Shown: positions 10,972 to 21,169 of the stretch, piece after piece | Layout: every line of letters begins with the position of its first letter | How positions within the stretch are numbered: the stretch's first letter is position 1 | Assembly: GCF_023159225.1 (NCBI RefSeq) | Contig: NC_063175.1 | Span: forward strand, 5,385,755-5,449,754 | DNA length: 64,000 bases | Origin: Perognathus longimembris pacificus | Lineage: Eukaryota; Chordata; Mammalia; Rodentia; Heteromyidae | Direction of reading: 5' to 3' | Position numbers and translations under genes: made by a program | The notes under the pieces: generated by a model | What the model was told of the DNA's origin: nothing | The model's input: the letters and a program-made list of their open reading frames with translations, nothing else | The model's database searches: none

Positions 10972-11220
10972 GTGTGTGTGTACGTATGCATGTATGCATG
11001 TATGTATGTTATGTGTGTATGTATGTATGTCCCCTAGGACTTGGGTACTCAGGGCCTGGGCACTGTCCGTGGCTTCTTTTTCCTCAAGGCTAGCACTCTA
11101 CATCTTGAGCCACAGGAGCACCACTTCTGGCTTTTTCTGTTTATGTGGTGCTGAGGAACCCAACCCAGGGCTTTGTGCATGCTAGGCAAGCACTCTACCA
11201 CGAAGCCACCTTCCCAGCCC
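10972..11220 (-). repeat. TATG microsatellite and IDL-Geo SINE
   Basis: A GTAT/GT repeat (10972-11030) replaces the tail of an antisense IDL-Geo that ends CCACCTTCCCAGCCC. Confidence 0.75.
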
Positions 11221-11242
11221 AGCACCCGTGTTTATTAATACA

Positions 11243-11310
11243 AAATACCTTTAGCACTTGCCTGGCAAGTGGAAGGCCCTAAGTTCTAGCCTCAGCTTGG
11301 TAAAAAACAA
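11243..11310 (+). repeat. ID-like SINE fragment
   Basis: GCACTTGCCTGGCAAGTGG and AGTTCTAGCCTCAGC are the anticodon-arm and B-box parts of an ID-type monomer. Confidence 0.5.
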
Positions 11311-11550
11311 AAACTTTTGGAAATATCCTCCAAAAAAGAGAGCAAACAGCTACTCCAAAACAAAAGGAAAATCAGAATTCTTAGGTAGTTATCTAAGCCT
11401 CTTTGAGGAAAAAGTTGACAATCCTGGAATTTATACAAACCGGAAAGGGAAAAGTTGGGTATAGCCTAAAAGGCACCCAGTTTAGAAAACAAACAAACCC
11501 ATTATCTAATATTTTCTAAATAGATGATTCACGTATAAGACTTACAAGCT

Positions 11551-11758
11551 GGGGCTGGGACTATGGCCTAGTGGCAAGAGTGCTTGCCTCCTACATATGA
11601 AGCTCTCGGTTCGATTCCCCAGCACCACATATATGGAAAACGGCCAGAAGGGGCTCTGTGGCTCAGGTGGCAGAGTGCTAGCCTTGAGCAGGAAGAAGCC
11701 AGGGATGGTGCTCAGGCCCTGAGTCCAAGGCCCAGGACTGGCCCAAAAAAAAAAAAAA
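11551..11758 (+). mobile_element. IDL-Geo SINE
   Basis: Sense copy from GGGGCTGGG to A15. AGACTTACAAGCT (11538-11550) and AGACGTAAAAGCT (11759-11771) are a target duplication with two differences. Confidence 0.85.
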
Positions 11759-11771
11759 AGACGTAAAAGCT

Positions 11772-12114
11772 GCAGTTCTGGCTGTCATTGTGTTCTCAGA
11801 GAAAAGCAAGAAGCCACCTAAAGACTGGGGCTTACACTATTTTCCAATGATATACTTAAAAATGGGCAGATGATGGGCAATGAAAAATTCCACAGAAAAT
11901 TCAGAGATTACTACACATTTGTAAGAACAAAGATGTAGATGGGCTGAAGCACACAGGAATGATAAAATAAATGCAGTTTTAAAAGACATTTTCAGTGAAG
12001 CCAACTAAGTGAGGTCTACATCCTCAATTCAGAGCCAGTGCTCACAGAACCAACAGGTACCAAGGCAAAAAGAACTTCTAGTTTGCATCCATCTCCTCCA
12101 TTAATAACGCTCTT
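11772..12114. other. No recognised feature
   Basis: AT-rich sequence without clear repeat or coding content. Confidence 0.4.
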
Positions 12115-12400
12115 GAAGAGATTGTGGCTCAGGTGGCAGAGTGCCAGCCAATGAATGACAGCATCAGATACTGAGTTCAAGTCTTGGTCTCAGATAGAAA
12201 TAAATAATTAAAAAAAAAAGGATGCTCTTTCAAGCCGGGTTCAAAGCCAGCCCAGGCAGGAAAGTTTATGAGATGCTTATCTCCAATTCATCACAGAAGG
12301 ACAAAAAAAAAAAAAAAAGCTGAAAGCAGAGCTAGAGTTTAAGTGAAAAACAGTATCCTTAAGGACAGTTCAAGCCCAGGACTGGACACACAAATAGACA
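12115..12400 (+). repeat. Lone Geo right arm and truncated B1-Geo
   Basis: 12115-12215 carries only the right arm (GTGGCTCAGGTGGCAGAGTG). 12235-12400 starts mid left arm (GTTCAAAGCCAGCCCAGGC) and is heavily decayed. Confidence 0.55.
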
Positions 12401-12416
12401 AAAAGTGAGGGATAAA

Positions 12417-12660
12417 GCCAGGCACCATGACTCATGCCTGTAATCTTGGCTAGATCCTAAGATCTCAGCAGGCTGAGATCTGAGAATCATGGTTCCAAGC
12501 CAGCCCAGGCAGAAAAGGTCTCAAGACTCTAATCACCATTAACCAGCAGAAGCTGCAAGCGGAGGTGTGGTTCAAGTGGTAGAATCCCAGCCTTGAGCAA
12601 AAAAGCTAAGTGGGAGTGCAAGGCCTTGATTTAAAAGACCTAGTAACTGCACAAAAGAAA
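12417..12660 (+). repeat. B1-Geo SINE
   Basis: Sense copy (GCCAGGCACCATGACTCATG start) with a small internal duplication around AAGATCTCAG. Confidence 0.75.
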
Positions 12661-12673
12661 AAAAGTGGGGAGT

Positions 12674-12890
12674 AAGCCAGGCACAGCGAAGGTTCATGCC
12701 TGTAATCCTACCTACTCTGAAGGTGTTTGGGTGGAGCACAGTTTAAGACCAACCAGGGTGTAAAATTCAAAAGCAGGGCACAGTGGTATGTGCCAGTCAT
12801 CCTAGCTATGGGGAAGCATAAAGAGGAGAATAATGAATGCAACAGGCCAGCCTGAGCATAAACATAAGACCCCATTTAAAAAAAATAGCT
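12674..12890 (+). repeat. Two monomeric B1-like SINEs
   Basis: GCCAGGCACAGCGAAGGTTC and GCAGGGCACAGTGGTATGTG are two successive 7SL-type starts; the second ends AGACCCCATTT and an A run. Confidence 0.55.
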
Positions 12891-12893
12891 ATT

Positions 12894-13100
12894 AAAGCCT
12901 GGGAATATAGCCTTAGTAGTAGAGTGCTTGCCTCGTACACATGAAGCCTAGGGTTTGATTCTTCAGCACCACACATATAGAAAAAGCCAGAAGTGGCACT
13001 GTGGCTCAAGTAGTAGAGTACTAGCCTTGAGCAAAAGAAACTAAAGAACAGTGCCCAGGCCCTGAGTTCAAGCCTCAGGACTGGCAAATAAACAAAAAAG
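12894..13100 (+). mobile_element. IDL-Geo SINE, older copy
   Basis: Complete sense copy but diverged (TTGATTCTTCAGCACC in the B-box area), ending in an A-rich tail. Confidence 0.8.
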
Positions 13101-13111
13101 GAATGTCTCTG

Positions 13112-13195
13112 ACAATACTGGGGCTTCTTTAACTCAGGGCCTGTCCCATGCTAGGTGTTTACTTTTTATCACTAGAGCCATGTTTCCAGCCCAAG
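13112..13195 (-). repeat. ID-like SINE fragment
   Basis: ATACTGGGGCTTC ... CACTAGAGCCATGTTTCCAG is an antisense tRNA-derived monomer. Confidence 0.45.
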
Positions 13196-13484
13196 CACAT
13201 CTCTTGAAATCATGACAAAAACAATTAACTGCTGAAACATATAGTAAATTTTACCCAGTATAATAAATGACCTTGAAGGAACCATGGATTACAGGAGAGT
13301 GGCAAAGACTGCTTCCATTTCTTAAAATGGTGCAGAAGGCCAGAGTAAGGAGAACATGCATTCTGCTGTCCACGGGCACAATCTGTCCTTGGATCACAAG
13401 GATCCAGCCCATTGCCTCTCAGGATGCTCTACACACGGTGTGTAGGTGACACATCACATTTACACATCTTAAAGCATTGCAGAA

Positions 13485-13678
13485 AGGCTTATTATTATTG
13501 CCTGTCCTAGGGCTTGAACGCAGGGCTTGAGCACTATCCCTGGCTCCCTTTTGCATTCTACCATTTGAGCCATGGCGCCACGTCTCGCCTTTTCTGTTTA
13601 TGTGGTGCTGAGGAATCAAACCCAGGGCTTCATGTATACCAAACAAGCACTCTACTACGAAGCCATATTCCCAGCTCT
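13485..13678 (-). repeat. IDL-Geo SINE, older copy
   Basis: Antisense copy with an ATT tail and internal losses in the right arm; it ends CCATATTCCCAGCTC. Confidence 0.75.
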
Positions 13679-13977
13679 GAAAGGCTTCACTAAGTCCATG
13701 GAGAGAAAGTTCTCAGTAACAAAAGGACAGGAAAAAATTGAGACAAGACTTCAGAGGAGAGTGACAGTCCTCCCTTCTCCTTCTGGAAGGTCATGGCTCT
13801 CTGGATCAGATCTCTATACCACAACTCTTATTACTACAGTTCACTAAATACTACCAATGTTTTCAGTTCTAGAAACAAACCAAATTGACAGAATACAGGA
13901 AAATGAATTTCAGGTTCCAAAAATGAGTTACAGATTTTATATCATTCAATATATTTGAATATTTTGTGAATGTTAAG

Positions 13978-14293
13978 TGTGCTAGTCCTGGGGCTTGAAC
14001 TCATGGCCTGGGCTTTGTCCCTGAGCTTTTTGCTCAAGACTACTACTACTTGAACCATAACTCCACTTTTGGTTTTGTTTTGGCTGGTTCTGGGGTCTGA
14101 ACTCTGGGCCTGGGTGCTGTCCCTGAGTTTTTGCTCAATGCTAGTGCTCTACCACTTGAGCCACAGCACTACTTCCAGCTTTTTTGAGTAGTTAATTGGA
14201 GATGAGTCCTAAGACTTTCCTGGGCTGGCTTGGAACCAAGGCCCTCAGATCTCAGCTTCCAGAGTAGGATTACAGGTATGAGCCACAAGCACC
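13978..14293 (-). repeat. Lone Geo right arm plus complete B1-Geo
   Basis: 13978-14073 is a right arm only. 14075-14293 is a complete antisense dimer (GGTTCTGGGGTCTGAAC ... GGTATGAGCCACAAGCACC), probably inserted at the first element's arm junction. Confidence 0.7.
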
Positions 14294-14409
14294 TCTTATT
14301 TCCAAACACCAGGAATTACTATTAAGCCCACTTGATGGGAATCACAACCATGAATGGGTGATTATTCCTAACCATTCAAAATTAGTAACTAAGCTAATAA
14401 TAGGAAACT

Positions 14410-14715
14410 ATCTGCTATAGTTTGGGTCTTATGTGTCCCTAATTTAGTACTAAGAAACTTGGACTCTAGCTTGTGGCACTACTGGAAGATGGTAGAACCT
14501 TTAAGGGGCAGTGCTTAGTGGGAGGTCTTTGAGTTCTTGGGGGCCAGGATCTGAAAAGGAATAGTGGGATTCCAGCTTTCTTCCTTGCTTTGTGGCCATG
14601 AAGTAGTCCAACCAGTCCCAAAATTGGACTTACCCATCATGAATTGAAACCTCTAAAACTCAGAGCCCATGTTTTTTCTTTGCCAGCTGATTCAAGTTTT
14701 TATAGTAACATTACA
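14410..14715 (+). repeat. URR1-like ancient repeat
   Basis: CTATAGTTTGGGTCTTATG, GTGGCACTACTGGAAGATGG, AGTGGGAGGTCTTTG and TGAATTGAAACCTCTAAAAC follow the order of a known rodent repeat usually classed as URR1 (hAT-Charlie). The class is from memory and MaLR-type LTRs have similar words. Confidence 0.5.
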
Positions 14716-14727
14716 TTTCTTAAATGT

Positions 14728-14932
14728 TCCTTTCTTTTTTGTACCAGTCCTGGGAACTGAACTCAGAGTCTAGGCATTGTCCCTGACCTTTTGTGCTCAA
14801 GAGTGCTCTACCCCTGGAAATACAGCTCCACTTCTACCTTCTTGTTGGTTAATGGTGATGTATCACTAACAGATCCAATTGGCTTTAAACCATGGCCCTC
14901 AAACTCAGCCTCCTGAATACAGGCATGAGCCT
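14728..14932 (-). repeat. B1-Geo SINE
   Basis: Antisense copy; the last SINE before a 3.8-kb SINE-free interval covering the ZBTB14 terminal exon. Confidence 0.7.
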
Positions 14933-16224
14933 GTAATCTTTCTTAATCAATGCCAACACAAGACAAGTTAAGCATCCAGTTGGTGGCCACTGTCTATTGT
15001 ACAAATAGAATGGCAGCAATATTGATATTTAGAACTTCTCCCTTGCAGAATCAACTCCCTACAGAACTGGATGTTCCTCTGAAGAATCTAACATGATGGC
15101 TGTGGATCTAAGGGACTAGAGACAATTGATGTGGACATGCAGTATTACTGACCAGGACTCAGCAATGCAGGACTTTGAGGACACAAGAGAAAAAGGAAAG
15201 AAAGAATACATGCACCCCAACACACACAAAGAACCCAGTGCCCATAGTCGAAATTATAACACAAATGTATTTCTAAAGAAGAAAATTTTCCCAAAAGATA
15301 AGGACTTGCATAATACAAACAGCTTTTTTTGGTGGGCAGGGGTGGGCAACATGATTGTATGGTTTTAATGCCACACGTAACTTGTATCCGTAAAACTATG
15401 AAAAACCGTATGGAAAGTACACTGTGGTAGAGATGGGCATGCGGAAGGTTGCTATGAATAAATAAGAACAGGAATGATAGAGGTGTATTTTCTTTTATAT
15501 ACAAAATGAAGGCCCAAAATATGGTTTGCTGAAGTAGTTACAGACAAGATGTTAAATTCTTTTACCTTTGCTTTGGTTAAAACAGCCTAGGAACCAGTCA
15601 AGCTCCTCTTCTACCAACGACATACAAACAGTGACAGGACTATTTTTAGTACAGAATAAACAACTTTCAAGAAAAATCAATTAACTAAACATTTTACCAA
15701 TAAATAAAAAAATTAAAGGTAGCATCTTCAATTCTACAATCCTGGCATATCAATTCAAAAAATAAAAATTTCCCCACAATATAGTAATTACAGGTGTTAA
15801 TGCAGCAAGCTATGAAATGAAATTACTTCAATGTATTTCTTTTGAAAGAAAAATCCTAGCAACCAAACATGAATTTTAAAATGTTGGCATCTCTACAGGT
15901 TTACTCATTCTAAATAACGAATATTTTCTTATAGAACATAATTCAAACAATTGTCTGCATTTCAATATATTCTTAAGGAAATGGTTAAAAGAACATTTAG
16001 TATACCAAATCAGAAAGAGTTTATAATTCAGATTTGCAAATACAAAAAGGTATCAACTTCTATTTAGGACTGTAACCAGGGATGAAATATATTTCAAAAA
16101 CATAAGCATTTGGTCTGATGTATCAATTAAAATGATCTGATGGCATCTGTTGCAGATAGGAAGGTTTTTAAAAAATCCAATGTGCAAAAAAAAAAAAAAA
16201 GTGCAGCTGTCTCCTTGTACTTGA
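14933..16224. other. SINE-free flank downstream of ZBTB14
   Basis: AT-rich sequence with no interspersed repeat that I recognise. It may include a distal extension of the ZBTB14 3'UTR. A run of 15 A lies at about 16186-16200. Confidence 0.45.
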
Positions 16225-16274
16225 AATATATAAAACCAACACTACTATTTACACACTTAAAATTTAAATTTATT
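16225..16274 (-). terminator. ZBTB14: ZBTB14 polyadenylation signal region
   Basis: AATAAA on the minus strand at 16274-16269 is followed 10-45 nt later by a GT-rich stretch (GTGTGTAAATAGTAGTGTTGG), the usual downstream element. Cleavage is expected near 16245-16255. A competing distal signal has not been excluded. Confidence 0.65.
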
Positions 16275-17246
16275 TAAGTATAGTGCATGTCCTTAATGAA
16301 TAAGCCATGTTATAGGGAGCTGAGAAGCCTGATGAGATTGTTAAACTAATACATGTTATCTGAAGAAGCATGTCTGCTTCTTGTCTTAATTTTGGTTTTA
16401 AGTATAAGTCCAATTTCAAAATCAATTTAGAATTATTTGTATCTAGGACATCTTGGAAAACCCTATCTGAGAGCTTTTCCTACTCCTCTCATCATGAGTT
16501 TACTCTACAATTCCCCATTGCTGCAGAGTGCCAATGCCCCCAACAAGGAGACATCTGGGAACTTAGTCCCAAGACCACCAGCACTGGGATGGGTTCGATA
16601 TGTGTGAATACAGCTTTTGATGTAAGTACGAGGGCAATCAAAATGGATGGAGAAAACAGTTCAGCCAAGCAATTATTTTTTGTTCACAGTAAGAGTAAAA
16701 AACAGTGATATAAAAAAATTAACAAAACAAATAATCTAATAATACCACTCTGCATTTCCAGAACTTGGTTTCAGACCTGCGCAGTGTTCCTGGGTCAACC
16801 ACCTGCTGACATTTTCTGCGCCTATATGAAATACTTAAGTTATTTAAAAAATGCTCTTTTGACCAGAAGTCATGTACTCTTTGATGATCACGAAATAGAT
16901 TTACTCAATTATTTACGCTATGCAGCATACTCTCCAGCCCTCCAAGTGGAGAGAAATTAAAAGTGGCATAGAAGTCTTTCTGAACTGGTCACCGGAGTTC
17001 TCCGAACCACAGAAAAGAAGGGGAGGGGACCAGACCAGACACCACATGAGACAGTCACACTGTTTGGTCAGAACTTAGGAACTCCATTTCCTTAAGAAGT
17101 TTAAAAACAGCTAACCACTGCCAAAGTCCAGTGAGTACGACACTAGGTGTGCTTCCACAATGGTCACCAGTGTTCACAGGGATTCTGGCCCCACGATGCA
17201 ATCTGTGTTGCCTCTCAGGCCAGGGGCTTGGTCCATCCCTTCACCT
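16250..17246 (-). other. ZBTB14: ZBTB14 3'UTR (proximal poly(A) form)
   Basis: About 1 kb follows the stop codon on the minus strand without any SINE, LINE or LTR, as expected for a constrained untranslated region. It ends near the AATAAA at 16274-16269. The SINE-free stretch continues down to about 14933, so a longer 3'UTR form is possible; an ATTAAA occurs on the minus strand near 15363-15368. Confidence 0.7.
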
Positions 17247-18593
17247 CTAGCTGCAGGCTATTGTTTCCAACTGCTGCTCGGCCTCCGCAGCCATAGCTGC
17301 GGCCTGCAACTGTTCTGTCTCACTCTGGAGGGCACTGGGGGTGACTTGCTTCCTTTCACTGTGCATATTGTTCTCATGCCTCTTCAGATCCGAAGCCTTG
17401 GCAAAGGCCTTGGTGCAGGAGCCACACACAAAAGGCTTTTCCCCTCTGTGCCTCCGCTCATGGTCCTTGAGGTGGGACTTGTGTTTGAAGGCTTTGTCAC
17501 ACATATGGCATGCGAACGGCCTCTCGTTACTGTGAACTCTCTCATGCTTCTTTAAGTCCGGGGCACGGATAAACGATTTCCCACACACCTCACAACTGTA
17601 GGGTTTATACCCCGTGTGGATTTTCAGGTGTTCTTTCAGGTGGGCCTGTGTGGTGAAGCCTTTGGTACACATTTCACACACAAATGGCCGGTCGGCAGTG
17701 TGGAGTTTTTCATGCTTTCTCAATCTGCCTTCATCAGAAAATGTCTTTCCACAGGCTTGGCAGGCGATCTGCTCCCGGTGGTGACCATAAAGCAAATACT
17801 CAAACTTCATGTCACTGGCAGCTGTCGTCCAGCCTGGTGTCTGTTCATCTTTTACCTCACTCATTCCATCATTGAATGTTAAGGCTTGAGGGGTCTGTGA
17901 CCCCAAGTCTTTGGACTCTGGGGTCTCCATGGATTCTACTTCCTGGCCGTAACAGTTTACTTTTCGGACCTCCTCGCTGCCTAGCTCTTTCAAGATTGCC
18001 TCCTGAACCCTGAGTGTGGTTGTGGGTGACTTGCCGTCCTCCTGACTTGGGGGAGTGCCTTCTACAGTGTCATCAGAAGGACTGTCATCCTGATCCCCAA
18101 TTTCTTCCACATCATCATCCTGAGTGTCAGCAGCATCTCCAATGGGGCGGTTTATTTTGAGGCAATACTTACTTTTTGACTGGCCGTTATTTTCATCAGG
18201 GCTAGATACATCACGCTTCTGAGAACAGAGTTTATCTAAAAACCGGATACCAAGAATCTGGCCTGATGACATCATTAAGTTAACATCTTCCTTCTTCACG
18301 GAAATCTTAGCCGTGTACATGTAGTTCAGAACCTCTTCAAATATATCAGAACGTAGAAAATCTATCTCTATTACTGAAGAACTATCTACCTCAAGCTTCT
18401 TGAACAGCTTTTTGAAGTAGGTGCTACAGGCAGCCAGAACACATCTGTGTGCTCGGAATTTTACATCTTCAACCACGATGGCAATGTCACAGAATTCTCC
18501 TTCCAGGCGTTGTTCGTTTAGTGTTTTCAGAAACAGAGTTTTATGATCATCGTCATTATATTTAATGGTTTCAGACATACTGATGAAAAACTC
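17247..18593 (-). CDS. ZBTB14: ZBTB14 (ZF5) BTB/POZ zinc-finger transcription factor, main coding exon
   Basis: This exon encodes residues 2-449 of a nuclear sequence-specific DNA-binding protein; the family is known for binding GC-rich GCGCGC-type sites, mostly as a repressor. Its first codons are E-F-F-I-S-M, preceded by a pyrimidine-rich intron end and AG (acceptor at 18594-18595). The ATG closing exon 2 completes a 449-residue frame, the length I recall for the human protein. In that numbering the BTB/POZ dimerisation domain spans about 20-125 (CDIAIVVEDVKFRAHRCVLA core near 36-55). An acidic stretch lies at 157-171. Five C2H2 fingers have cysteines at 279/282, 307/310, 335/338, 363/366 and 391/394; the last has four residues between its histidines, the others three. 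TGEKP-like linkers join fingers 2-5. The tail is Ala/Gln/Glu-rich and ends ETIACS before TAG at 17247-17249. No frameshift or stop interrupts it, so it looks intact and strongly constrained. Confidence 0.98.
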   Translation of the reverse strand, partial: EFFISMSETIKYNDDDHKTLFLKTLNEQRLEGEFCDIAIVVEDVKFRAHRCVLAACSTYFKKLFKKLEVDSSSVIEIDFLRSDIFEEVLNYMYTAKISVKKEDVNLMMSSGQILGIRFLDKLCSQKRDVSSPDENNGQSKSKYCLKINRPIGDAADTQDDDVEEIGDQDDSPSDDTVEGTPPSQEDGKSPTTTLRVQEAILKELGSEEVRKVNCYGQEVESMETPESKDLGSQTPQALTFNDGMSEVKDEQTPGWTTAASDMKFEYLLYGHHREQIACQACGKTFSDEGRLRKHEKLHTADRPFVCEMCTKGFTTQAHLKEHLKIHTGYKPYSCEVCGKSFIRAPDLKKHERVHSNERPFACHMCDKAFKHKSHLKDHERRHRGEKPFVCGSCTKAFAKASDLKRHENNMHSERKQVTPSALQSETEQLQAAAMAAEAEQQLETIACS

Positions 18594-18782
18594 CTACAAA
18601 AAAATGTCAAGTTTAGTAATCATCAGCAAAATACTTCTCCATACAGAAAACAGAGGGAGACTTGTATTTTATGATCAATTCTCAAAACCTGACCATTTTA
18701 GAAGGACAGTGCTAAGGATGGTTCAAGAGGGATAGCTTAAGTGTACTTTTATGCAATACTTTTAACAGTAGTAATATTGATT

Positions 18783-18862
18783 TGTGTGTGTTTGTGTGTG
18801 TATACTGGGGCTTGGACTCAGGACTTCACACTCTTATTTAGCTTTTAGGCTCAAGGCTGAAA
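18783..18862 (-). repeat. Fragment of Geo-type SINE right arm with GT tail, ZBTB14 intron 2
   Basis: A GT-rich head runs into ACTGGGGCTTGGACTCAGG and GGCTCAAGGCTGA, the antisense right arm of the local dimeric SINEs, broken off early. Confidence 0.5.
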
Positions 18863-18934
18863 AGAATGATACTGAGAGATTTCTGTATTGGTAACTTTAT
18901 TTCTCTTCAGTTTACTAGCATTTCCCACGTTACA

Positions 18935-19140
18935 ATAATAACAGTAGTAACAACCTTTACCTAGTGTGTGCCAGGCATTAGTCTATGCACTTTATATGTC
19001 TTAATTAACTTAAAATAAACATGAAGGAGATAAAGTTAGAAATCTCCCCCAGTATTCTACAGATATTTAATGAAGACTCAAATCCAGGTCATTTAGCTGA
19101 AGCTGGTTTGGAATTTAGCTCCAAGACCCATGTTCCCAGA
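18935..19140 (-). repeat. MIR SINE remnant in ZBTB14 intron 2
   Basis: GTGTGCCAGGCATTAGTC, followed by a calendar of MIR-like words (CACTTTATATGT, ACAGATATTTAATGAAG, GGTTTGGAATTTAGCTCC), matches the mammal-wide MIR core in antisense. It is old and carries no clear target duplication. Confidence 0.65.
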
Positions 19141-19631
19141 TTACTAGAGGCAATAATGAAAAATAATTTTACCTCAAGGTTTAAACAGATTTAAGGAAGG
19201 ATCTTGCTGGTCTAGTCTGCAATATCTAACTCATGGAAGACTTGGTAAGACAAGTTAATAGTGCTGAACGTTATGCCTTCTTGACAGAAGACACAAACTA
19301 CCATTGTGGAACTATAAGAGAGCACTGCCAAAATATCCAGTACTATCTTTGAGTTGTGGACTGCTCCTTAATGTAGGCCGAGGATTAATTAGATGACATT
19401 TGGAGGGAGTGATGAGTGGCTAGGAAGTACAGGTCAAGTTATTCTTTACCAGGAGTGTTTCTGATTTGGATTTTTTTTCTGATTTTGAAGTATTAGCACA
19501 GATACCATAAGGTAGCTTAGGGATGGGATCCCTATCTAAACAAAAAGGTGATTTATGTTTTACATACACCTTATAATAGAGCTTGAAAGTAATTAATACA
19601 GTCTCTATTTTATAGTAATGTAACTAAGTAC

Positions 19632-19870
19632 ATATATTTTTGGTGCTGTTCCTGGGACTTGAACTCAGGGCCTTGTGGCTCATTTAGTTTTTGCTCAAGG
19701 CTGGCAGTCTCTATTACTTGATACACACCTCCACTTCCAATTTTTTGCTGGTTAGTTGGGGATAAAGAGTGTCTGGGATTTATTTGCCAAGGCTGGGTTT
19801 TGATTATGATCCTCAGATGGCAGCCTCCTGAGATGCTAGGATTACATTTGGGAGTCACTAGTACCAGTCT
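19632..19870 (-). repeat. B1-Geo dimeric SINE, ZBTB14 intron 2
   Basis: Antisense copy: right arm (CTTGAACTCAGGGCC) first, then the 7SL-like left arm ending in AGTCACTAGTACCAG. It lies about 100 bp inside the intron from exon 2. Confidence 0.75.
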
Positions 19871-19966
19871 AATAGTAATGGTTCTTTAAACAAAGCCCGA
19901 AGACACATTTTAAAGTGAGTATCAAATCATTTTCTCACGGTTTAAAATGCAAAAAGGTATAGTTAC

Positions 19967-20050
19967 CATGAACAACTGAGGCTATTGTCTTAATGCCCTG
20001 AACACCAAAATCTTCAGATCAGAATAACTCTGATCTGGGGCACGCCAGAC
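19967..20050 (-). other. ZBTB14: ZBTB14 exon 2: 5'UTR plus initiator ATG at its last three bases
   Basis: On the minus strand a pyrimidine-rich tract ending TTTTTCCTATAG precedes 20050, and the exon closes with ATG (19969-19967) followed directly by the donor GTAACT. The exon is 84 nt. Joining its end to exon 3 gives ATG-GAG-TTT-TTC-ATC-AGT-ATG, restoring the M-E-F-F-I-S-M start and the 449-residue length. There is no upstream ATG in this exon. The initiator context (T at -3, G at +4) is weak; the next in-frame ATG, six codons on, has A at -3. The exon is inferred from splice signals and frame agreement, not from transcript data. Confidence 0.85.
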
Positions 20051-20147
20051 CTATAGGAAAAACACAAAGAACAAGGTGAGATTTTCCTCTATCTCAAAAT
20101 CTAAGCCAAGAATAAGTCCAATAACACATTTTTAAATATACATATAT

Positions 20148-20205
20148 TATTATTATAAAGGTGATACAGAGGGGTTACAGTTTCTTAAGTCAAGTATCAA
20201 TAATT
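20148..20205 (-). repeat. L1 3'-end fragment, ZBTB14 intron 1
   Basis: ATACAGAGGGGTTACAG followed by AAGTCAAGTAT is the antisense of the L1 terminal 3'UTR words also seen at 533-690, 9400-10215, 42060-42140 and 49110-49190. Confidence 0.6.
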
Positions 20206-20544
20206 TTTAAAAAATAGAATCCTTTCCTGTTCTGCCTCTTGGGTATTTTTAGGGCATAGTAAGGCATGTGGCTGTCAGTATCCTTACCAGGACTGGATTG
20301 GAGCAGATAAAGCCTAGAATTGGTGAGGGTTATGCACTGGGAACTTAAGGATGAGTCAGAGAGCCACTGAAAGCACATTCCTTGGCTAGCAGAGCCGTGT
20401 CCATCTCTGCTCAGATGCAGGGACTGTTCCTCACTCACCTTTTTTGTTAGGTATGTAGCCCCTTACCATTTCTCTAAGGCTCCCATTGTAGACGTAACAC
20501 ACATGCAAGAGTTAATATGGGAAGAGAGGAAAGAGCAAGAGCCC

Positions 20545-20768
20545 TTTTCCTTCCTTCCTTGCTTTCCCTCCCTCCCTCCCTCCTTTCTTTCTTTTATGCT
20601 TGTCCTAGAGCAGGAACTCCAGGCCTGGATGCTGTCCCTGACCTTTTCTGCTCTACTACTTGAGACATATATCCACTTCTGGCTTTTTGGTGGTTAACTG
20701 GAGATAAGAGCCCCAGGGACTTTCTTGCCTGGGCTAGCAATCCTTCAATCTCAACCTCCTAGGCAGGA
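20545..20768 (-). repeat. Pyrimidine tract plus degraded B1-Geo SINE, ZBTB14 intron 1
   Basis: A CCTT/CCCT tract (20545-20595), probably the decayed SINE tail, precedes an antisense B1-Geo copy lacking some of its left arm (ends CAACCTCCTAGGCAGG). Confidence 0.6.
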
Positions 20769-21169
20769 GCCCTTTTCTTTTACACACCTGCGTGATGTAC
20801 TACTCACTTTTAAGATTGCACTTGATAAAACTAGGTATTTTTAGCTCAAAGAATTATATCTTTTTGTGTGAGTTTTAATTCTTACTTGAAAATCTCCATC
20901 CCGCTGACCTGAAAAAGAAGTTTCCTAATCGGGAAAGTCTCCGCTAACAAATGACCCCAGAAACTGTCTGGTGTGTGAGGCGTAGAGTAATGGGTTTTAA
21001 TATAATCCTGCACAACCACCATGGTGCAAAACTCCACCTTATGGGAACGTGGCATCTCGAAAACCCTAAGCAATTCCTCCTTCCACGGGAAACACCAAGT
21101 CGCTTAGGATACTTGGGGTTGTCTGGCAGCTGAACAGAGTTGTGAAGAGTCAGTAAAATCATTTCCGAG

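Noticed and set aside
15145..15504. 119-codon minus-strand frame downstream of ZBTB14
   Set aside because: Low-complexity Leu/Phe/His content in AT-rich flank; no start context or homology recognised.
17160..17882. Plus-strand frames opposite ZBTB14
   Set aside because: They are antisense shadows of the zinc-finger coding region, with no independent support.
20438..20439. Extra ZBTB14 exon ending at 20439 (AAAAAG followed by GTGAGT on the minus strand)
   Set aside because: The donor is strong but I could not find a convincing acceptor upstream, so no exon is called.
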